Origin: Frankiales bacterium
GTDB taxonomy: Bacteria; Actinomycetota; Actinomycetes; Mycobacteriales; SCTD01
DNA: 7,088 nucleotides
Direction of reading: 5' to 3'
Assembly (NCBI GenBank): GCA_025965495.1
Contig: JAOPWW010000273.1
Span: 1-7,088, forward strand
Each line of letters opens with the position of its first letter. Position 1 is the first letter of the stretch. The position numbers and the translations under genes are program-made. Below, piece by piece: positions 1 to 4,738 of the stretch. The notes below the pieces were generated by a model that worked only from the letters and a program-made list of their open reading frames with translations, was not told the origin of the DNA and made no database searches.

Positions 1-256
1 ACGGCTGCTCGGCGATGGCGGTGCAGACCTTCGCGACGCCGGGCGTGTACGCCAGGGAGAGCTCCTCGCGGGTGGCGACCGAGACGCGCGAGACGACCTC
101 GACCTTGCCGCCGCGGTGCAGCGCGAAGACGGGGTCCGCGTCGCGCGCGGCCTGCCCGGCGTCGAGGTCGGGGTCGGCGGCAGCCGTCGTGGTGCCGGCT
201 CCCGGAGGCGTGGACGTGGGGGTCTCGGGGCTGCGGGTCCCGTCCTGGGCGGTCAT
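1..256 (-). CDS. NAD(P)-dependent malic enzyme, N-terminal part (runs off left edge)
   Basis: Malic enzyme oxidatively decarboxylates malate to pyruvate in the cytoplasm, linking the TCA cycle to pyruvate metabolism. Only the first 85 codons are present. After a variable, Pro/Thr/Ala-rich leader of about 45 residues, the frame reads DPVFALHRGGKVEVVSRVSV and then LSLAYTPGVAKVC, followed by AIAEQP. This is the characteristic opening of bacterial malic enzymes, including the conserved Tyr of the SLAYTPGV motif. The catalytic Lys and the NAD-binding domain lie outside the window. The ATG at 256 has GGAGG at 269-265, 8 bases upstream. An in-frame GTG at 283 also has a good site (GAGGAG, 297-292, 8 bases away) and would add nine residues, so the true start is uncertain. 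The gene is divergent from rmlC. Cofactor preference (NAD or NADP) cannot be judged from this fragment. Confidence 0.88.
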   Translation of the reverse strand, partial: MTAQDGTRSPETPTSTPPGAGTTTAAADPDLDAGQAARDADPVFALHRGGKVEVVSRVSVATREELSLAYTPGVAKVCTAIAEQP

Positions 257-426
257 GGACAGGTCCTCCAGGTGCACGGTCACTGCGGCTGCTCCTCGGG
301 CGTGGCGGGACGACGGGTGCGACGACCGCAGGCGCTCGGCAGGTCGGCCGGGAGGGGGCGGTGCGTCGTCCGGGGGTCGCCCGAGGCCCCGATCTTCCCA
401 CACCGCCGCTGGCTAGGGTCGTGGCC
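257..426. other. Divergent intergenic region between malic enzyme and rmlC
   Basis: This 170-base stretch separates two divergently transcribed genes and must hold both promoters. The malic enzyme ribosome-binding site(s) lie at its left end and a probable -10 element for rmlC at its right end. I found no convincing small gene, tRNA or long inverted repeat in it. Confidence 0.6.
414..419 (+). promoter_or_regulatory. Probable -10 element of rmlC (leaderless transcript)
   Basis: TAGGGT fits the actinobacterial TANNNT -10 consensus and ends 7 bases before the ATG at 427. Transcription would therefore begin at or within a base or two of the start codon. No Shine-Dalgarno sequence precedes the ATG (GTCGTGGCC), which is consistent with a leaderless mRNA, a common arrangement in actinomycetes. 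I see no good -35 hexamer at the right distance. Confidence 0.5.
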
Positions 427-1038
427 ATGGACGTCGTCGAGCTCGCCGTGCCGGGTGCCTGGTCGTTCACGCCGAAGCAGTGGCCCGACCCGCGCGGCGT
501 GTTCCTGGAGTGGTTCAAGGGGCCGGTGCTCGAGGAGGCCCTCGGCCACCCGTTCGGGCTGAAGCAGGCCAACCACAGCGTGAGCAGCCGCGGGACGCTG
601 CGGGGCGTCCACTTCGCGGACGTGCCGCCCGGTCAGGCCAAGTACGTCTACTGCAGCAAGGGCGCGATCCTCGACGTCGTCGTCGACGTCCGGGTCGGCT
701 CCCCCACCTTCGGCGTCGTCGACGCGGTGCAGCTCGACGAGGTCGACCGGCGCGCGCTGTACCTGTCCGAGGGGCTCGGGCACGCCTTCCTCGCCCTCAC
801 CGACGACGCGAACGTCACCTACCTGTGCAGCGAGCCGTACGCCCCCGGGCGCGAGCACGGCGTGCACCCCCTCGACGCCGCCCTCGACCTGCGCGCACTG
901 CCCGGCTGGCCCGCCGGCCTCGAGCCGCTGCTGTCCGACAAGGACGCGGCCGCGCCCTCGCTGGCGGAGGCGCAGGCCTCCGGGCTGCTCCCGTCCTACG
1001 AGGAGTGCACGGCCTTCTACGCCTCGCTGCGCGCCTGA
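427..1038 (+). CDS. rmlC: dTDP-4-dehydrorhamnose 3,5-epimerase (RmlC family)
   Basis: RmlC epimerises dTDP-4-keto-6-deoxyglucose at C3 and C5 in the cytoplasm, the third step of dTDP-L-rhamnose synthesis for cell-wall and surface glycans. The 203-residue product has the usual length and collinear landmarks: TPKQWPDPRG near residue 15, SVSSRGTLRGVHF at 51-63 with catalytic His62, SEGLGHAF at 114-121, Tyr132 and Tyr138, and LSDKDAAAPS beginning at 169 with Asp171. From memory, numbering matches the Mycobacterium tuberculosis enzyme, where His62 and Asp171 form the catalytic dyad. The ATG at 427 is chosen because homology begins there (MDVVELAVPGAW). An upstream GTG at 361 in the same frame would add 22 unrelated residues. 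No rmlA, rmlB or rmlD is adjacent, so the gene stands alone, and a role in another deoxysugar pathway cannot be excluded. Its 3' end converges on sodX with 27 bases between the stop codons. Confidence 0.92.
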   Translation: MDVVELAVPGAWSFTPKQWPDPRGVFLEWFKGPVLEEALGHPFGLKQANHSVSSRGTLRGVHFADVPPGQAKYVYCSKGAILDVVVDVRVGSPTFGVVDAVQLDEVDRRALYLSEGLGHAFLALTDDANVTYLCSEPYAPGREHGVHPLDAALDLRALPGWPAGLEPLLSDKDAAAPSLAEAQASGLLPSYEECTAFYASLRA

Positions 1039-1065
1039 GCGGACCGCACGGTCGGGCGGCTCGTC

Positions 1066-1422
1066 CTACGCCTCGTGGCGCGGCCGGGCGAAGCGCGTCG
1101 TCGGGCGCGGCCAGTAGCGCAGGAGCACCCGGGCGAGCACGTCGGCCTCGCCTCCCGTCCACCCCTGCCCGCGCACGGCGGCGTTGTCGGCCTCGACCAG
1201 CCAGCCGCCGGGCACGGGCTCGACCGCGCGCTTGACCACCAGCAGCTCCGGGCGGGTCCAGGGCCGCGCGACGACGACGTCGCCAGGGCGCGCGGGCGCT
1301 CCGTAGCGCACCAGCAGGCAGTCGCCGCTGCGCAGTGTCGGCAGCATGCTCGGCCCCTCGACGAGGACGGTCCCGAGGCGCAGCGTCGCGATCACCGGTC
1401 TAGTGTCGGAGACAGGCCTCAT
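1066..1422 (-). CDS. sodX: S26-family peptidase, probable nickel-SOD maturation protease
   Basis: This is a short serine-lysine signal-peptidase-like enzyme. The nucleophile box GPSMLPTL (Ser25) and the general-base box LLVVKRAV (Lys64) are both present, followed by a degenerate EADNAAV box near 77-83. At 118 residues it matches the small Ni-SOD processing proteases rather than full-length type I signal peptidases, and no N-terminal membrane anchor is seen. It lies directly divergent from sodN, the context in which this family removes the SodN propeptide. That function is inferred from family and neighbourhood. The ATG at 1422 has no spaced Shine-Dalgarno, and a GTG at 1395 would give 109 residues while retaining both catalytic boxes. 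The start is therefore uncertain, and the longer form overlaps the presumed sodN promoter. Confidence 0.85.
   Translation of the reverse strand: MRPVSDTRPVIATLRLGTVLVEGPSMLPTLRSGDCLLVRYGAPARPGDVVVARPWTRPELLVVKRAVEPVPGGWLVEADNAAVRGQGWTGGEADVLARVLLRYWPRPTTRFARPRHEA
1401..1406 (+). promoter_or_regulatory. Candidate -10 element of sodN
   Basis: TAGTGT fits TANNNT and would place the transcription start near 1413, giving a leader of about 30 bases before the sodN GTG at 1443. No clear -35 is visible. It overlaps the sodX coding frame if sodX starts at 1422. This is a consensus match only. Confidence 0.35.
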
Positions 1423-1442
1423 CCCCGACGAGAGGACACCTC

Positions 1443-1874
1443 GTGTTCCGCATCCTCACCCCGAAGACCGTCGTCAGCGCCCACTGCGACCTGCCCTGCG
1501 GCGTCTACGACCCCGCTCAGGCCCGCATCGAGGCCACCTCGGTGCTCGCGATGCAGAAGAAGGCCGCCGCCAACGACGACCCGCTGTACAAGACGCGCGC
1601 GGAGATCATCATCCACGAGCGCGCCGGCCTGGCGAAGCACCACCTGGCCGTGCTGTGGCACGACTACTTCAAGCCCGAGCACTTCGAGAAGTACCCGGAG
1701 CTGCACGACCTCATCAACAAGACGATCAAGGCCGGCAGCGGCACCGGTGCCCGCGGCTCGCTCGACCCGGCGACGGGCCAGGCGCTGCTGGACGGCATCG
1801 ACGCCGTCGCCAAGATCTTCTGGGAGACCAAGGGCAAGGAGTACGTCCTGCCGCAGTCGGCCGACCAGGCCTAG
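1443..1874 (+). CDS. sodN: Nickel-containing superoxide dismutase precursor
   Basis: SodN converts superoxide to hydrogen peroxide and oxygen using nickel bound by the N-terminal hook of the mature protein. The 143-residue product begins with a 13-residue propeptide ending in VVSA, followed by HCDLPCGVY. His14, Cys15, Cys19 and Tyr22 correspond to His1, Cys2, Cys6 and Tyr9 of the mature enzyme. The four-helix body is recognisable by YDPAQARIEA, KHHLAVLWHDYFKPEHFEKYPELH and KIFWETK in order. The propeptide is not a Sec signal; cleavage is expected from the divergent SodX. The GTG start has AGAGGA at 1431-1436, 6 bases away. Compared with the Streptomyces protein as I remember it, there is a Gly/Ser-rich stretch (GSGTGARGS) near residue 100 and a longer C-terminal tail after FWETK. 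Mature length would be about 130 residues instead of about 117. Confidence 0.96.
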   Translation: MFRILTPKTVVSAHCDLPCGVYDPAQARIEATSVLAMQKKAAANDDPLYKTRAEIIIHERAGLAKHHLAVLWHDYFKPEHFEKYPELHDLINKTIKAGSGTGARGSLDPATGQALLDGIDAVAKIFWETKGKEYVLPQSADQA

Positions 1875-1889
1875 CAGCAGCGCTCGTCC

Positions 1890-1937
1890 GGCCCGGCGCC
1901 CCTGTCCTCGCGGACGGGGGCGCCGGGCCTTCTGCTT
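1890..1937 (+). terminator. Strong intrinsic terminator of sodN
   Basis: An 18-base-pair stem with one G-U pair (1890-1907 with 1912-1929) closes a four-base loop, TCGC, at 1908-1911. The arms begin GGCCCGGCGCCCC and are almost entirely G/C. A T-enriched run, TTCTGCTT, follows at 1930-1937. It lies 15 bases after the sodN stop and 11-20 bases before the phosphatase start, so it separates the two units. Confidence 0.85.
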
Positions 1938-1948
1938 GTGTGGAGGGC

Positions 1949-2512
1949 ATGGGAGACCTCCTTCTCGTCCGCCACGGGCAGACCGAGTGGTCGGCGAACG
2001 GCCGCCACACGGGGCTGACCGACCTGCCGCTGACCGACGTCGGCGAGGACCAGGCCCGCGCGCTCGCCCCGCGGCTCGCGGAGCGCCCGGTGGTCGCCGC
2101 GTTCGTGAGCCCCCTGCAGCGCGCGCGCCGCACCGCCGAGCTGGCCGGGCTCTCCCCCCAGGTCGACCCCGACCTGGTCGAGTGGGACAAAGGGATGTTC
2201 GAGGGCCGGACCACGCACGACATCCGCGACGAGCACCCGGACTGGTGGCTGTGGACCGACGGCGCCCCCGGCGGCGAGACCTGGGAGCAGGTCCAGCCGC
2301 GGTGCGAGCGGACCCTCGACCGCTGCGTCCCCCTGCTCGAGCAGGGCGACGTCGCCCTCGTCGGCCACGGCCACAGCCTGCGTGCGCTCGCCGCGGTCTG
2401 GATCGGGCTGCCGGCGTTCCAGGGCGGGCTGTTCACGATGGAGCCGGCCCGGCTGTCGGTGCTCGGGACCTACCGCGGCCACCGCGTCGTCAAGGAGTGG
2501 GACACCCTGTGA
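1949..2512 (+). CDS. Histidine phosphatase family protein (PGAM-like)
   Basis: This is a 187-residue cytoplasmic member of the branch-1 histidine phosphatase superfamily, which hydrolyses phosphate esters through a phosphohistidine. The RHG motif (Arg8-His9-Gly10) supplies the nucleophile. SPLQRARRTAEL at 54-65 supplies a phosphate-binding Arg (probably Arg58), EWDKGMFEGR from Glu78 the acid residue, and VGHGHSLRAL at 138-147 the second His (His140). The substrate is unknown: family members act on sugar phosphates, phosphoglycerate or alpha-ribazole phosphate. The usual EWDYG reads EWDKG here. The ATG at 1949 is preceded almost immediately by GGAGGG (1942-1947), closer than ideal. An in-frame GTG at 1940 would add three residues. 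The stop overlaps the GNAT start in GTGA, so the two genes form an operon. A promoter would have to overlap the sodN terminator, unless readthrough supplies transcription. Confidence 0.88.
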   Translation: MGDLLLVRHGQTEWSANGRHTGLTDLPLTDVGEDQARALAPRLAERPVVAAFVSPLQRARRTAELAGLSPQVDPDLVEWDKGMFEGRTTHDIRDEHPDWWLWTDGAPGGETWEQVQPRCERTLDRCVPLLEQGDVALVGHGHSLRALAAVWIGLPAFQGGLFTMEPARLSVLGTYRGHRVVKEWDTL

Positions 2513-2982
2513 CCGTCCGGACCGCCGAGCCCGCCGACGTCCCCGTCCTGCTGCAGCTCGTCCAGGAGCTCGCCGAGTACGAGCGGGAGCCCGATGCCGT
2601 CGAGGCCAGCGAGGACGACCTGCACCGGGCGCTGTTCGTCGACCGGACCGCCTCCTGCCACGTCGCCCTCGACGGGGACGGCGCCGTCGTCGGGTTCGCC
2701 CTCTGGTACGTGACGTTCTCGACCTGGAAGGGCCGGCCCGGCCTGTGGCTGGAGGACCTGTTCGTGCGGCCGTCCGCCCGCGGCGCGGGCCTCGGCAAGG
2801 CCCTGCTGCAGACGCTCGCTGCCGTGTGCCTGGAGCGCGGGTACCCGCGGTTCGAGTGGTGGGTCCTCGACTGGAACGCCCCCGCGATCGGCTTCTACCG
2901 CTCCCTCGGCGCCGTGCCACAGGACGAGTGGACGACGTTCCGGGTCGACGGCGAGGCGCTGCGGCAGCTCGGGCAGGGCTGA
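2509..2982 (+). CDS. GNAT acetyltransferase, spermidine/spermine N-acetyltransferase-like
   Basis: The 157-residue product is a GNAT-fold enzyme that transfers acetyl from acetyl-CoA to an amine. After a conserved N-terminal part (RTAEPADVPVLLQLVQELA), it has WLEDLFVRPSARGAGLGKAL at 80-99. This contains the RGAGLG pyrophosphate-binding loop and Glu82 at the position of a key SSAT glutamate. VLDWNAPAIGFYRSLGA follows at 119-135 with Tyr130, the likely general acid. The WLED, DWN and FYRSLGA combination is typical of the SSAT/thialysine acetyltransferase subgroup, so a polyamine or lysine-like amine is a reasonable but unproven substrate. Translation starts at GTG 2509, overlapping the phosphatase stop by four bases (GTGA), with AAGGAG at 2492-2497. 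This indicates translational coupling. Why a phosphatase and an amine acetyltransferase are paired is not evident. Confidence 0.88.
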   Translation: MTVRTAEPADVPVLLQLVQELAEYEREPDAVEASEDDLHRALFVDRTASCHVALDGDGAVVGFALWYVTFSTWKGRPGLWLEDLFVRPSARGAGLGKALLQTLAAVCLERGYPRFEWWVLDWNAPAIGFYRSLGAVPQDEWTTFRVDGEALRQLGQG

Positions 2983-3076
2983 CCGGCCTGACGGCGCCGT
3001 CGCCGATGAGTGCCGCACCGCCGCGTCGTCCACCCTCTGACGCCGCAGACCCGCTGCGACGACGACGGGAGACGCC

Positions 3077-3571
3077 ATGACCCTCCGCCGCACGATCGTG
3101 CCGAGCCTGTGGTTCGACGGGGACGCCGAGCAGGCCGCCGACTTCTACGTCTCGGTGTTCCCGAACAGCCGGGTCGCCTCCGCGACCCGGTACCCCGAGG
3201 GCGCGCCCGGCCCGGCTGGCACCGTCATGGCGGTCGAGTTCGAGCTCGACGGGCAGCGCTTCACGGGGATCAACGGCGGACCGCAGTTCCCGTTCACCGA
3301 GGCCGTCTCGTTCCAGGTCGTCTGCCAGGACCAGGACGAGATCGACCGGTACTGGGCGGCCCTGACCTCCGAGGGCGGGTCGGAGGGCCCGTGCGGCTGG
3401 TGCAAGGACCGGTACGGGCTGTCGTGGCAGGTCGTGCCGGACGGCATGGACGAGATGTTCGACCACGGCGACCCGGCCCGGGCGCAGCGCGCGATGCAGG
3501 CGATGCTGACGATGTCCAAGATCGACCTCAAGGCCATGCGGGAGGCAGCGGACGGCGTCGCCGCGGGCTGA
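3077..3571 (+). CDS. VOC family protein, PhnB-like (glyoxalase superfamily)
   Basis: This 164-residue cytoplasmic protein of the vicinal-oxygen-chelate superfamily belongs to the PhnB-like group (often labelled 3-demethylubiquinone 3-methyltransferase domain). Landmarks are IVPSLWFDGDAEQAADFY at 7-24, then VFPNSRV, the central GGPQFPFTEAVSFQVVC segment, and CGWCKDRYGLSWQVVP at 106-121. The C-terminal part, ARAQRAMQAMLTMSKIDL, is also typical. No enzymatic reaction is established for most members, and I see no full metal-binding set that would make it a classical glyoxalase or dioxygenase. The ATG has GGGAG at 3067-3071, 5 bases upstream. It follows the GNAT gene by 94 bases and could have its own promoter, although no clear -10 element is visible. 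Confidence 0.85.
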   Translation: MTLRRTIVPSLWFDGDAEQAADFYVSVFPNSRVASATRYPEGAPGPAGTVMAVEFELDGQRFTGINGGPQFPFTEAVSFQVVCQDQDEIDRYWAALTSEGGSEGPCGWCKDRYGLSWQVVPDGMDEMFDHGDPARAQRAMQAMLTMSKIDLKAMREAADGVAAG

Positions 3572-3598
3572 CACCCGGGCGCACGCCGGCCCTGGGTG
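3572..3598 (+). terminator. Possible terminator after the VOC gene
   Basis: Directly after the TGA, CACCCGGG (3572-3579) can pair with CCTGGGTG (3591-3598), giving 8 pairs with one G-U and an 11-base loop. There is no T-run, so termination is uncertain. The rest of the convergent gap to 3701 holds only short hairpins, such as GCCGG-ATCG-CCGGC at 3672-3685, which could serve the oxidoreductase on the other strand. Confidence 0.35.
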
Positions 3599-3701
3599 CC
3601 CGGCCCGACCCGTCGACCACCCGTCGGGGACACGACTGCCGCCCGGGCCGCTCCCCGGTGGTCCGTTCGGCGCCGGATCGCCGGCCTCCTGCCGACAGGC
3701 C

Positions 3702-4670
3702 TCAGCGCACCCGCAGGAGGACCTTGCCCGCGGCCCGGCGCTCGTCGATCTCCAGCAGCGCGTCCGACGCCTCCGCGAGCGGCCGCACGCTGCTGATCGG
3801 CGGCACCAGCACGCCCGACTCCAGCAGCGGCGCGATCTCGAGCCACTGCTCCTGCAGGTAGCCCGGGTCCGACATCCAGAACGCACCCCAGCCGACGCCG
3901 ACGACCGACACGTTGGACAGCAGCAGCCGGTTGACCTTGACCGTCGGGATCTCGCCCTCGGTGAAGCCGATGACCAGCACGCGCCCCTCGCGGGCGAGCG
4001 AGCGCAGCGAGTCGGTCATCCGGTCCCCGCCGACGGGGTCGACGACGACGTCGACGCCGCGACCGCCGGTCAGCTCCTTCACGGCGTCCTTGAACCCGGC
4101 GGCCAGCACGACGTCGTCGGCGCCGGCCGCCTTCGCGACCCCGGCCTTCTCCGGCGTGGAGGCGACCCCGATGACGCGGGCGCCGTACGCCCTGGCCAGC
4201 TGGACGGACGCCGTCCCGATGCCGCCGGCGGCGCCGTGGACCAGCACGGTCTCCCCGGCCTGCAACCGGCCCCGGCGCACCAGGCCGAAGTGCATCGTCA
4301 GGTAGTTCATGGGCAGCGCGGCGCCCTGCTCGAAGGTCACGGCGTCGGGCAGCGGGAACACGCCCCACGGCTCGACGGCGACGACCTCCGCGAACCCCCC
4401 GAGCCCGGGGAACGCCGCGACCCGGTCGCCGGCCTGGACCGGCGAGCCCGCCGGCGCCGACCGCACGACGCCGGACACCTCCGACCCGGGGACGAACGGC
4501 AGGTCGGGCTTGAGCTGGTACTGCCCCCGGCTCTGCAGCACCTCCGGGAAGGTCACCCCGGCGACCTCGACGTCGACGACGACCTGCCCCGGCCCGGCGA
4601 CCGGCTCCGGGACGTCGACGAGCTGGACGGCGGCCGGGCCGTCGAGGGTGGTGATCTGCACTGCACGCAC
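3702..4670 (-). CDS. Zinc-free NADPH:quinone oxidoreductase (MDR superfamily)
   Basis: The 322-residue product is a medium-chain dehydrogenase/reductase of the quinone-oxidoreductase type, expected to reduce quinones or enone-type carbonyls with NAD(P)H in the cytoplasm. An N-terminal GroES-like domain (to about 115) carries PFVPGSEVSGVV at 58-69 and AGDRVAAF at 80-87. The Rossmann domain follows, with HGAAGGIGTASVQLA at 145-159 as the nucleotide-binding loop and GRGVDVVVDPVGGD further on. The catalytic-zinc Cys of alcohol dehydrogenases is replaced in AGVTFPEV (37-44), and the structural-zinc cysteines are absent, so this is a zinc-independent enzyme. The start is GTG, supported by AGGAG at 4680-4676, five bases away. 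It is divergent from the secreted-protein gene, with an inverted repeat just upstream of its ribosome-binding site. The exact substrate is unknown. Confidence 0.9.
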   Translation of the reverse strand: MRAVQITTLDGPAAVQLVDVPEPVAGPGQVVVDVEVAGVTFPEVLQSRGQYQLKPDLPFVPGSEVSGVVRSAPAGSPVQAGDRVAAFPGLGGFAEVVAVEPWGVFPLPDAVTFEQGAALPMNYLTMHFGLVRRGRLQAGETVLVHGAAGGIGTASVQLARAYGARVIGVASTPEKAGVAKAAGADDVVLAAGFKDAVKELTGGRGVDVVVDPVGGDRMTDSLRSLAREGRVLVIGFTEGEIPTVKVNRLLLSNVSVVGVGWGAFWMSDPGYLQEQWLEIAPLLESGVLVPPISSVRPLAEASDALLEIDERRAAGKVLLRVR

Positions 4671-4680
4671 GGGGTCTCCT

Positions 4681-4712
4681 GGGGTCGGGCCCGCAGTCTG
4701 CCGGACGACCCC
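4681..4712. repeat. Nested inverted repeat in the divergent intergenic region
   Basis: GGGGTCG (4681-4687) and CGACCCC (4706-4712) are perfect inverted arms. A second inverted repeat, GCAG-T-CTGC (4693-4701), sits almost exactly between them. The structure is immediately upstream of the oxidoreductase ribosome-binding site and about 27 bases upstream of the secreted-protein start. It could be an operator for a dimeric regulator or a leader hairpin. Function is inferred from position only. Confidence 0.4.
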
Positions 4713-4738
4713 GGAGCGTCGTCAGCGTCCTCGTAGGC

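Noticed and set aside
1042..1053. Small hairpin GACC-GCAC-GGTC between the convergent rmlC and sodX stops
   Set aside because: Only four base pairs and no T-run. It might help end transcription, but such stems occur by chance at this base composition.
1418..1432. Imperfect inverted repeat CTCATC-CCC-GACGAG just before the sodN ribosome-binding site
   Set aside because: One mismatch in six positions and a three-base centre. Too weak to call an operator without comparative data.
1075..2982. Long plus-strand reading frame spanning sodX (antisense), sodN and the phosphatase before joining the GNAT gene
   Set aside because: Its upstream two thirds is an Arg/Pro/Ala-rich translation out of frame with clearly identified genes. 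Only the part from 2509 is real (the GNAT protein). Such frames are expected in GC-rich DNA.
2990..3001. Perfect 12-base palindrome GACGGCGCCGTC after the GNAT gene
   Set aside because: It is short, composed of common GC words, and leaves no loop for a hairpin. It is not a convincing operator or terminator on its own.
1871..3886. 671-codon minus-strand reading frame opposite the phosphatase, GNAT and VOC genes
   Set aside because: It is the antisense shadow of three recognisable genes, is low-complexity Arg/Gly-rich in places, and has no domain I recognise.
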